Positions 35,640 through 47,700 of a DNA stretch of 64,000 nucleotides are shown piece by piece. The stretch spans positions 12,501 to 76,500 of the forward strand of contig JAXRKP010001757.1 of assembly GCA_037039925.1 (NCBI GenBank). The letters run 5' to 3'. Position 1 is the first letter of the stretch. Each line of letters starts with the position of its first letter. The translations under genes and the position numbers were made by a program. The notes beneath the pieces were generated by a model. It searched no databases. It had not been told where the DNA came from and saw only the letters and a list, made by a program, of their open reading frames with translations. Source of the DNA: Doris montereyensis. Its lineage: Eukaryota > Mollusca > Gastropoda > Nudibranchia > Dorididae.

Positions 35640-35900
35640 CTCGGAGTTAACCCTGACAAAAAGTCATGACCTGCTGCCTTGCAGGTGGGTCTTGGCATAA
35701 GTATAAAAGAGACTCAAGGCTAGGGGAGTTAACCCTCAAATACCTTTGAAGGGATAAAACATTTTTCTGATCTAATTTCTAAATACTCCCAACCAAAAGT
35801 CAAAATCTGCTGCCTTGCAGGTGGGTCTTGGCTAAAAATACACTATTTCACTAAACAAAGGCTAATGTCTGGGGAGTTAACTTGCCCTGACTGAAAATTA
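35640..35900 (+). mobile_element. RTE-like LINE 5' tandem units, mosaic with CR1 pieces
   Basis: Three copies of 'ggagttaaccctga' and two of 'ctgctgccttgcaggtgggtcttgg' match the LINE 5' units at 8500-8710. Between them lie shortened copies of three segments of 35219-35580 in their original order. Confidence 0.75.
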
Positions 35901-36354
35901 AAATCAGTTGGACGGGTTCTGCTTGACGGGTTTCTCTTCACATAGAAATACTTTAAAGAAAATATAATTGATAAAAGACGGCAATAAACACCCTTTATTT
36001 ACCAATATAGTTAAATCAAGATTAAAAAGGCACGACAGATTTATCTCTATTAAGACTAAGACTGAAAGACGCCTAAATTCCGTTTACCGACAGGCATAAC
36101 AGACTTTTAAATAATACAAATTATAAATTTTAAGTAAATGAAAATTCTAGAGATAATATGAAGACGAAACATTTATGGAATATTTAATATTACTGTCTTT
36201 TTTAAATAATATTATATTATACATGTTGTGTGCATGAAAACGTTAATTCTTATGTCCATTTACACGATTTATTTACTTATACTTCTATTCATTTTTACAT
36301 GTCTGAAAACTAACTTTCCCTCTGGAATGAAATAAAGTATTTGAATTGAATTGA

Positions 36355-36440
36355 ACATGTCATTCATCTTGCTGTTTCCTCTGAATTCACCTTGAGATTG
36401 CAGCATATGACGAACAGGGTAAATTTCAATGAAGAAAATA
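36355..36440 (+). repeat. dispersed repeat family 3 fragment
   Basis: catcttgctgtttcctctg, aattcacc-tgagattgcagcatatg, agggtaaatttcaatgaa in family order. It ends 157 bp before the first TIR-HEAT exon seen. Confidence 0.65.
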
Positions 36441-36596
36441 TAAATGAACATTTTATGGTACTTGCATTTTATCCTTGACATTAACTTTACCATAACTGAT
36501 GGAACCAGTATACTTTGTGTCGTTTATGTACATTTTACAAATCAACATTTCAGTATAGATTTGTCTACCCTCACCTTCATTATAATTTATCTTCAG

Positions 36597-36872
36597 CAAC
36601 TGTACCATTGAAAAACAAGCTTCAAGACAGCACCAGCTCTTTCTCCTCAACATCTTCAACACCAACCTCATCACCTGTTGGTGGCATGTCTCGCACCGTG
36701 TCTGTCCCTCCGCAGGTGGCTCCAAAGCCGACGGCTGCCAAAGTGAAGGGCAGTGAAGAGTCAGCTCATCCTGTCCCACCTGTTGTTTTTGAAAGGAAAG
36801 ACAGCAAAAAACAGAAAGACTTGATGATAAGTTACAGTCATGCGGACAAAGAAATAATGATGAAAATAAGAG
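36597..36872 (+). CDS. TIR-HEAT exon 1 of those seen: Ser/Thr/Pro leader and first TIR strand
   Basis: Acceptor aatttatcttcag, donor AAGAG|GTAAAC. A low-complexity leader (STSSFSSTSST-like, then VPPQVAPKPTAAK) precedes KDLMISYSHADKEIMMKIR, the first beta strand and BB-side helix of a TIR domain. The frame is open upstream to 36515, so an ATG there is formally possible, but a clean acceptor favours an internal exon. A Met at 36687 (MSRTVSV) is another possible start. Confidence 0.85.
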
Positions 36873-39800
36873 GTAAACCTATTGATGTCTTGTACTCTTG
36901 CATTCTTAAACAAAAGAATTTTAGCCATAGCGACTCTTCCACATGAAAAAAATAAAATAAAGGAGAAAATGTCAAGTAAAAGAGAGTGATTTTTTAAAAT
37001 TGTTCTTGTTTTTGAGTTGAGGGAATCTTGTTAGGAATTTTCTTCAATCTAGATCTGAAGCTTGTAAATGTGGACAGTACAAGAAACTTTTCATAAATTC
37101 GCCATTTCAGGGTCTTGTGGGATTATGATTTCACTTTGATTCGCTATGGTTCTGTTTTATCAATTTTTTATATATTTTTTCGATTTTATTCATTTTGAAA
37201 GGAGGATACTTCTTTCTGTCTTTATCAGTTCCCATTCTACCTTCCGGTGTATGAGTTCAGATGTCTGAGATGATCTTTCTCCGGGCTGCCCTGTCCTGGC
37301 ATTTTCTGTTTCCTTCCAAAAAAGTTAAATTTCTTTGCTTTAATGCCTCTTTTATATCTTTTCTCCACTTTCTCCGAGTTTTGCCTTTTGGTCTTTTACC
37401 TTGGGTTTTAGCACTGTATACACTGATTTAGCTATTCTATTGTCATTCATTCTGTTTAGAGGCCCAAACCATCTCAGTTGATTTATTTCTATCTTAGTTT
37501 TTATGCCATCTGCTTTGGTTTGATTTCTTAATGGAGGATACAATTTTGTTATTTACTTTCAGTTTATCAAATCAATTGTACCTTCAAGAAAAGACGTGCA
37601 TGCAGAGTTTGTTTTTTAGGACTGAATTTTATGTATTTGTACTTAACCCTTTTGAACACTGACCCCTTAGCCTTACTATTCCCTACACCTGAGCTCCTGA
37701 GCATATATAGCACATTTTGTCAGCATCTTTTGCTGATTGGTTAATCTAGATACAGAGTACAACCAAAATTAGTGACAGAGAACCCTCCCTCGACCTTTTA
37801 TATAGGAATGCAGATGCTCATGATGTTTAGGTCTTTCTCAAGACGTGATAGAATACAACCAAAATAAGCCACGTAGTGACCTACACATTGAGTGCGTTTG
37901 ATATTTTGGAACAAAGGGGCTCACGATATAGAGTTGTTGTTCTCAGGTTCAAAGGATGAAAAATTATATTCTTTTCTGAAGAGACGGAGCATAACTGGTG
38001 AGTGCTAATGTGGTCACTGCTATTTTTATACAGCGCAACCATCATTGTGTTAATAATGGCTTTTCTTCAATCTCCATTACGTAATTAAACATCCTAACTG
38101 ACTTAACACATTCACCAATTCTCTACCCAGATGCCCTGGAAGAAAATGGAATTTCTGTCTGGGTAGATGTCTCTGGTCTTCAGGCCGGCGTTGATTTTCT
38201 CAGTAAAATTGGCGAGGCAATCATTGACTGCAAGGTAAGAGATTTATAATCAGTAACTGTCTGTAAAACTGTCAGTGCAACATAATTTTTCAGGAAAAAC
38301 GAAAAACGTTATAGATTATTGAATAGGGCTGCAAACACTATTATACTTCTTGAATTTTGATTTAATAACTATTTCAGTCTTAAGAATGTAGTAAATGGAA
38401 AGAAATAATCAGTTGTGGGCAAATCGACTCCCGTACTTATGAGCTTAGAGTTTCCAAGGCGGGGAAGAAACACAAAAATCTGCGTTTAGATAATGTGGAA
38501 CTTGAACTTTTTATTGAACCAAGGCCTTGAATATTTATAGAAACACAAAGGAAGCGTTTATTTGATCATTTGAAGGACAAATCTTGTATCCCATATATTG
38601 TGAACTTATGTGTTTAGCCCGTTTCAATTCATCAACGACAATCTCTTTTTTATGTTTTGACTCATTTTTCTCTTCCTTTTTTGTGTGTGTGTAGACATGG
38701 TTTATACATCAATTTGTTTATTTTACTGCATATTATCTTTTATATATTATTAAATTCATTTTCTGTGCATGTGAAAGTATCTCAATGGTGGAACAGGAGT
38801 TACTCCAAATTGTTGAAGGAGAGAGGGAGAAAGACAAAGAGACAAAGACACACACACATACAGACAAAGAAGCTTGTGTCTAATGTTCTTCCCTCATTCA
38901 CAGCAATGAACTTTTCTCTTTGTTCGCTTTACAGCTGTTTTTATCGCTTTTAAGCGTGTCGTCAGTCAAATCCAAATTCTGTCAAGATGAGCTTGCCCTG
39001 GCCTATGTGTCCAACAGAGCAATTTTCCCCGCCTCCTTGGATGAAAAGGCAGAGTTGAGACCTCTCATGGACACTGGCATGTATGAATCTTTTGGATGTC
39101 TTCCAATTATTTATATTGTGAGAAGAGTAGAAGGTTAAGAAAATCTAGGCTGCTAATGGTACTTGAAAATGTTCCCTTATCCTGTGGTAGGCAGAACAAA
39201 ATGAGTGCTTAGTTCTATCGGAGACGGACGATAATCGAGGAGGTCCAATCTCTGTTTTCTGCATGTTAAAGAACCATTGGCGGTTTGGAAGTGAAATAGA
39301 GCAGGCCATTTCGCCTCCCGCCCTGGCAAAAATTCAATTCCTTCCTAAAAGGTCTATTTAGAAATACCCTTACAACCTCTTATTAACCAGTTCCGAACTT
39401 ACCTCTAATGACCGACAGTAAACCTGCTCCTTAGAGGAGCTAAGCAAGCTGCATTGACTGGGGAGCCCTCTTACCCGATGTAGGTTGTATCCTCAGTCCT
39501 CTTTTGTTTATCACATTTATGGATTCGGTCGCAAAGGTATCCTCAAAAATGAAGAAAATGAATGTAGGTATGTGAAAGCTCAAACCAGTAAATGTATCAA
39601 TGCTTTCATTTGCCGATGATTTAGTTCTGTTTGGAAAATCAGAAAGTGACCTTCAGTCAAATATCAACATTATGAACAATGAACTAAATAAAAGAGGAAT
39701 GAGAGTAAATGCAAAGAAAACCAAAATAATGCTAGTACTAGTAACTAGGGAAGCTAAAACACAAAATGTTAAACCGGGCAGGCATAATTTAGACCAAGTT

Positions 39801-41699
39801 CAAAGCTACAATTACCTAGGAGTAATGATTAACTCTGAGGGAAAACTGAGAGAAGAAATCATCCAGAGAATCAAAAAGGCAAGGGCAATATACAACCATC
39901 TAGTAAAGGTATTTGTAGGTAAACAAGAATTGTCAACAAAAACCAAAATGGCAGTATACAACACAGTTTATTGTCCTACCCTTCTCTATGGCAGTGAAAC
40001 TTGGCCCTTAGTAGAGAATACAGTAGAGGACCGGCAGCTGAAATGAAATATCTAAGAAGAGTAGTAGGGAAAACTAAAAGAGACAAAATCAGAAACACAA
40101 CAATAAGAGATTAAACCAAAGCAGATGGCATAAAAACTAAGATAGAAAAGAAATCAATTGAGATGGTTTGGGCATGTAAACAGAATGAATGACAATAGAA
40201 TAGCTAAATCGGTATACAGTGCTAAAGCCCAAGGTAAAAGACCAAAAGGCAGATTTCGGAGAAAGTGGGAAGAAGATATAAAAGAGGCATTGAAGAATGG
40301 AAATTTAACATTTTTGGAAGGAAACAGAAAATGCCAGGACAGGGCATCTTGGAGAAAGATCATCTCAGGCATTAGAACCCATACACCGAAAGGTAGAATG
40401 GGAACTGATAAAGATTGAAGAAAGATAATAACGGCAAATTAAACAGCCTTTTATTTATTTAAAAGACAAAAACAGGACAGATTGTGTGTTCTTGTGAGGG
40501 TGTGTGTTCGTGGGGTACATGTTGTGAAGAGAAAGATGTTTTTTGGCATGATGCATTCCATTGGGCATAAAGGTGTACTGAATATCCCACAGGGGTGAAT
40601 TTAATTTTGAATAATTAATTTTGTTGTCGTTGTCATGCTTTTGTTTGTTCTTCAAATTTTTCTTTCTTTACGCTTTGTCATGCATAAAAAAAGGAAGCTT
40701 CAGTTGGCTCGCTATGATTGGACGATGCTTGGCCGTGATGCAGATTCATTCAATGAAAATTTTGAGCTTCTTCTGAAGAGACTGAAAGATGATTTGATCA
40801 GCCAGCATCAAGATAAAGAAGTGGAGAACAAGAAAGATGCGGAGAAGTCACCGGAGAAGAAGCTTGAAAGTTGGTATAATTTATTTATACGTTACATGAT
40901 TCTTTCGCTGCAGGGGATGTGGGGGTGGGTATTGTTAGTTTAATTCTACTTGTTTTGCTTCCGCATTTGGTGGACAGGGGTAAACTTCAATGAAACAAGC
41001 AAACCCAATGATATCACAAATGTCCTTTCTTCAATACTCAAGCAATGTCGTTGTCTTTTGGGAATGACCATCAATTTGTTGTCTCACGCTTTGCCGAGGT
41101 GTTGGAATGGAAACCAACTGTGGATGGGAGGTGAATCATGTGACAATTCAGCTTCCTGCCCAGCCCATGTGAATGTAAAGTTCCCTCAAGGCTGTTATGG
41201 TCTATAGAGCCGGAGCTCATCCCGGTTTCAACAGCGTGAGGCAGAACAGGTGATAATAATCGCCTCCTGGACAGGACGCTAGTGTGACGCAACATTTTAC
41301 TCCCAGGCTAACCACATTTTCACCTGGGTTGAGTGGGAGAAATACATGTTAAGTGTCTTTCGTAAGTACACAATGTCGGACCTAGCTTCGCTGGGATTTG
41401 AACCAGGGACCTCATGATCCACAGTCTAGCAGCCTAACCGCTCGGTCACCAACACGACACTTCCTGCCCCTGGAACGGATAAAATGAAATTTTTACAAAG
41501 GTCTAAGAGAGAGAATACGGGACAGGCCAGATAAATTTCTAGGCTGTGCACCTTTTATTAGGGAAGGAGGTGTGCAGCATGAAAATTTCTCTGTCCTGTC
41601 CTGTCTTCTTCCCCTCAGGTCTTTGATTTCTATCGTATGTTCCTCTTCATTCCCTATGCTATGATTGTGTCGCCTGTTTCACTAAGTGCTACAGACATT

Positions 41700-41732
<33 letters not shown>

Positions 41733-44700
41733 TCACGCACATTGACAGATACTCAGAGAGGGACACATTTTTAAGCTGTATTTGCGGTTGGTACAGTAGT
41801 TGCTGGATAAACGCACGCCCTTTGGGCGCAGGAAAAAGCATGCTTTTATAAAGCGTGCTTTTATGCATACTGTGTGTTTATGAGAACACTTTTATTATAC
41901 ATTAAAAATTGGTCAGCAGATGTGGGCGTGTGTTTGTGCAGAGTGTGCTTTATGAGGGGTGCTTTTATCCAGGGACTACTGTACTCCTAAACTAAAGGAA
42001 ACTAATGACATTTTTCATTTTCCTATCATATTGCATCCTTTTCATTGTTCAGCAAAACCCTCGTTTGATCGTCAAGACACTCACCTCAAACTAAATCATA
42101 GGATCAAAACACCAAGACAGGCAAGCACTGTGGGTATCGAGATTCTGGACGTGGAGCAGTTTTGGAAAGACAATTTTGGAAGCAAGGAGGAGACGGATTG
42201 GAACATGTAAGAAACTCTCTATCTATTATCAATTCAGCTTTCGTCGAAAAGTCCTAACATCCTATACGCAGAAGCTATACGACCTAGAAAAGTGAAACTT
42301 CTCCTTCTTTATCATAATTGACCAACTCAATTCTTGAGCATTACTGTCAGCACGTATATTATGATTTAACCTAGAATATTAATCTAATTTTGGCTCTAAA
42401 GTGATGTGAAACTTGGCCTTTAGATGTAAATAAGCCTGCGATTTTACACGAGCACATTCATTTTTGTTGCTCAAATAGACATTTTACGAGAAAATTAATG
42501 ATGGACAAAAATTTTTTTATCACCTCAAGCTAATTTCTGGTAAAACATCTCAAGTGCCACTCAGTAGTTGAATAGTAGCTTTTACTGTTTGCACATCGTC
42601 CTTATTTCCACTGGGTAGATCTGGACTGAAGAGTTCTAATCTCTCGAGCATACATGAGCCAGAAAGCTGAATCTCTAGCTCCATTGAAATATTTGTTCAA
42701 TGACAATTGAAATGCTTGCCAATTACCCACATCAAAAGTATTTTTCTATTTACTGTTAATAGAATTAACATGGTTCTGTTTTGATATCTAGATTCTGGAA
42801 TCTGGAAATTGGAAAGGAACTTAGACTACTAATAATCGAATACACGTCAACAGAGCAAAGTCAACTACTGTCTTTGTACAAAAATTTTCGTGGTCATTTC
42901 ACATGTAGATTCAACATCCACACATCGTTTTTAACCGACTGCAGTCTAGATCTGCAACAGTTCTACCACCCTGACAAATAACAGTCTACACAGCTCACCT
43001 GTTTAGAGAATGTGCTTTTCTGCTTGTGTATATACTCATTTGTAAAAAAAAACAAAAACTGCTTACCTGATATTTCTACTCTCCTTTACCCATTCTAAGG
43101 ATATGTCCATTTCTGTGTTGATAAATAAAAAAGACTCGCACATCGTTGACCTTGGTGTCTTGAATTTCCATGATTTATTCCGGTAGGTACATATTCAAAA
43201 GACAGAGATTCAATGTCGTATTATTTCCACCATTTGCTTGGATTACTGCGGTGAACCAATCACAGAATGTACAAGTCTTTGAACTTGGGCCTGTCGAATA
43301 ACATCCCAAGCATCTGTGATTGGTCTTTGAACTTAGGCCTGTCGAATAACATCCCAAGCATCTGTGATTGGTCTTTGAACTTAGGCCTGTCGAATAACAT
43401 CCCAAGCATCTGTGATTGGTCTTTGAACTTAGGCCTGTCGAATAACATCCCAAGTTCTTGCTTTATTGGGTAGTGTCTTTACTTTCACCTCGATGATATT
43501 CCATAAATGCTCCATGGGGTTGAGAGCAGGACTCCAATCTGGCCTTGGTTGAAGTGTATTGACATTGTGTTGTTCAAGATAGTCTCTTATGCAAAATGCC
43601 CTGTGAGCTGGCACGTTGTCGTGCATGAAGATGCTCTGGCATATGATTTTATCCCTCCCCATGAAAACACCATGTTAATCCAAGCAAAAGTCGAAAATAG
43701 GCGATGTTGAACCTCAGACCTTTGAAAATGTACCCATTGGAACAAGTCATGAAATTTCAAGACACCAAAGGTCAACAATGTGTAAGTCTTTTAATTCATC
43801 AATGCAGAAATGGACATGATTCATTTTCCACCTAAAAAATTTGTCATATCCCTTAAAATGAGTAAATGAGAGTAAAAATATCACAACATGTGTATTTTTT
43901 GTGTGCAAAGGAGTATATATTAGATATATGCATGCTTTTAGAATAGGGAACTTAGTGGTCTTCATTTAATGCATGGTCATGAAGCTGAAGCTACTATCAT
44001 TAATGGTAATTTGGTTGTGGTTTTAAATTTTTTATTTACAAAGGAATACTCTGATAGCGATATACATATATAAATTGTTTTCAGCTGAACTCAAGAAGAG
44101 AATAATAAGGGAAAGAGAAAAGTCAAGAGGAAGTGTGGGAAATAGAGAGAGAGAGGGAGACAGATAGACAGACAAACAGACACAGACAGACATGGTGAGT
44201 GATAGATAGACAGGCATGGTGAGTGATAAATAGATAGAAAGAAACGGAGAGAGAGTGAGATGGGGGGAGAGAGAGACAAAGACAGACAGAGAGACTTCAT
44301 TCCTTATCATTACCATATAATATTTGCCATGCCTACTTTTCTTTGCTCTCCCACAGCTTCGAAGAAGCTTTCAAGTCCACCTTCTCCGAGCCCTTGAATA
44401 ATTTGTTGTCTTCCGATGAGCAGAATTGGCTCATGGGCATCTTGAGACGAGAGTTTGAAGTGGAAGAAATTGAAGGGAAAGAAATTGTGTACAAATTCAA
44501 TATCCTGGGTATGTACAAGATATATTGTGCATCGATCCTATCAAATCGAAGATATCTAAATTGATTGTATCTTAGTTTTAGCAAAGCAAAAGGTAATATG
44601 TAATTTGATTTTGTATTATATTTTTTTTTTTTTTCAAAACTGTAACAAAGGACATAGATGTAATCCAAAAGTCACTCTATTAATGTTTTTTTCATCGTCT

Positions 44701-47700
44701 ATGAGAACCAGCCTATGGAGTTTTATTTCCATCACATGTGATTTGTCTGAGTTGACAGATTTTGGAAGTTGAACTATATTTATAGTTTGAAATGCAACAT
44801 GACAGTTGTTGCCATGGCAACAAAATACAAAAGCATATCTTTTCCACTTTTTCCCACTTATTTTGAGATGCTGTATCCAACCATAATAGTTAAAAGCTTC
44901 TGTCTTTAGAAGCTTTGAAAATGGCCTCTAGGACCCGTTAGCCCCATTAATGCTATAGAAACCAAGATGTGCTTCAGTTGGTGGACCTATAGGCGTCTAT
45001 AGGAATCTGTAAAATTTTATAATGTCATTTGGGACTGAGAACAAGTGATGCAGCCATAAAATGTTTCTCATGGCTTGAACTTTGATCAGAGAAATCAGGC
45101 GTGGGGGTTGATCTGCAGACACGTGGATCAGACTTAAGCCCTCTGCGACGGAGCACTCCTGAGCTATGGATGGAATACTGAATTAAATAAGGGAAAGGAA
45201 CGTCAATGCCTAGATATGTAGCATCTAGGTTTAGGCAATATTATTATTATTATTATTGTTGTTATTGTTGTCATTTATTATTCTTATTATTAGTGTATTG
45301 GGGGATGAGATGGCCGAATGGTTAAAGGCTTTGCGCTGTGACCCAGAGGTGCTGGGTTCGGAGCCCCTTCAGGCATTTCGCTTTTTTTCTCGGCCAAGAA
45401 AATCTACCTTTATTTGCTCACTTGGACAACACGGGTGACTCCTGTTGCGTTGGTTGGGCTGTAACTTTGGTGATAGTCTTTATTCCTTTCTCTAAAGAAA
45501 TTGGAATGTCAAGAAGGGCAGCACCTTTCGGTGCCCGTGCGGACGGCACTAATTAAAGTTGTTTCAATATTATCATTATTGGTTTTTATTTTGTCATGAC
45601 TCTTACAAATGAATTGTATTTCAGCCAATCCCGGCTCTCCTTGAGCAATTGTTTTATTGTCATATGACGGAGAGTGTAAATCATTTTTATGGTCACATGA
45701 CGGAGAGTGTAAATCATTTTTATCGTCACATGACGGAGAGTGTAAATCATTTTTATCGTCATATGACGGAGAGTGTAAATCATTTTTATCGTCACATGAT
45801 GGAGAGTATAAATCATTTTGACACGTTTTTTTTTTTGTTGTTTTTTTTTTTCATGTTGGTAACCAGCGTTCTGTAGCATGGACGGGCAGTACCAGCCTCT
45901 GTGGGAACGAGTGAAGGAGCAAGCCAGTGAGAGCTTTACATGACAAAGGTCTTCGACATGGACTCCTCCGTCAGAGTGGAAGCCATTGAGAACTTGGGTA
46001 TGGCTGAAAAATCGGGAGTTAGTTTTTATAAAAATTTTGTAAATGTGAAGAGAACGATAAAAAGAATGGAAGGTATTGTAGTCCGTATCCCCCACACACA
46101 CGGACAGGGCACACAGACAGGGGCACATGGACAGGGCACAGACAGACATGGACAGGGCACATGGACAGGGTACACGGACAGGGCACATGGACAGGGACAT
46201 GCACCCATTTTACACATTATTTCTTTCTTCCAGCATACCATTTCCTTTCGAACTCCTTCACGGCGCCTGTATGGAGCTTGGTTGGTTGGCGGGGCTGCTG
46301 GTAGGCCCTTTTTCTTCCTTTCATTCTTTCCCTTGTCTTTCATCTTGCTGTTTCCTCTAAAATCACCCTGAGATGGCTGCATATAGTGGATGGGGTAAAT
46401 TTCAAGGAAACAAACTGTGGGTAGGTAGCATATATTTGAGTGCAGCTGCCTGTTAGGTGCTTCATATTAACCCTCTCATGCAATCCTTCTCAGCTTATAG
46501 CTGGATACTCATTCACACATGATTCAAGTGAGGAAAGAAAATTGAAGTACCTTTCAAATGAATTACAACATTGTGGACATTTTTTTGTGGTCTAGCCAGG
46601 GTTTTGAACCAGCGTAGGTAGATTGAAAATTGTATACAAACTTGGCCACACTTCTCGTCCTCTCATCAAAGGACGGTTGTTGAATGAAGCCAAAATAATG
46701 TAGTGCATTGACAGGGCTAATTTAATTATTGGTGTTTTGGTTTCTCTTTCTTGCTTTCCTTTTATGGAGACACATGCATTTTCAAGAAGTAAAAGAATTT
46801 TTTTATTTTTTTTTAAATTGTTTTCCTTTGATAACAAAACTGAAAGTAGAAAACAAATCCCTGATTTTACAGTTAATAAGTATGGTGATGATAATTATAA
46901 TAAAGATAATAACAAAAACTATAGAAATATTGATATTTGCAGTGACAAACAATTTTGTTTTTAAGTATAACTTACTCCGCTTGATAGGTGGATTGACACC
47001 TAGTTCCACCGGAGACAGACCATAAAAGGAGGTCCCCTGTGCAGATCACATCACTCTGTGCACGTTAAAGATCCCTTGGCTGTTTACAGGGCAGTCTGGG
47101 CGAAATTAAAAATCCTACCAAAACCTGTGAGATTATCCCTGAGTTGTGGATATGGGTGAAAAAGACAAAAACAAAACTGCTCTCGAATCGCTCACATTTA
47201 CCATAACATCTTGTAAGCATCCTCTTTATAACAAAGTCTCAACTTGACTCCTCACAGGCAAATTTAAAAGTGCCGCTGTCATCGATGCTTTGAGAGATTT
47301 GCTCACCGATCAAGACGCCAACGTGCGAGCCGTAGCCACCATTTCCCTGGCGAGAACGGAAGCTAAAGACCCTGTGACGGTCAAGTTCCTCATGAAGACC
47401 CTTAATGACAAGGACAGGCTTGTGCGTGAAGCAGGTTGTCTCGCTCTTGGCCATCTCCAGGCCAAACAATCCGTCAACAAGCTTCTACACATGTGGTAGG
47501 TATCTGGAAACAAGGAATTAAATCTCTTTATTTGTTGTTGTTTATTTTTTAAAGAATTATGCAAGACAAGCATGTTATATCCCAGGAAGTAAAGGGACTC
47601 GATAGTCCAGAGGTAAGGTGTTGGCCTCTCAACCAAGAGGTAGTGGGTTTGAGCTCCGCCAACGGTTGAAATTTTTTTTCCGATTTTTGTTTTAGCAAAT

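Noticed and set aside
36515..36596. ATG at 36515 as the start of the TIR-HEAT protein
   Set aside because: The encoded peptide has no family character, and a good splice acceptor directly follows, so an internal exon is more likely. Not fully excluded.
37640..38055. Possible second TTAA-flanked piggyBac-like element
   Set aside because: A TTAACCC start is present, but the right end lacks a matching inverted end.
41395..41462. tRNA gene on the minus strand
   Set aside because: It is the head of a SINE found in several copies with the same body.
43175..43453. CRISPR-like regular repeats
   Set aside because: There are no distinct spacers: the 57-bp unit is contiguous and lies in a Tc1 remnant of an animal genome.
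45305..45375. tRNA gene candidate
   Set aside because: A and B boxes are present, but the cloverleaf is incomplete and it continues into a SINE body.
45586..46200. 204-codon open frame on the minus strand
   Set aside because: It runs through two minisatellites and antisense to a TIR-HEAT exon; repeat peptide only.
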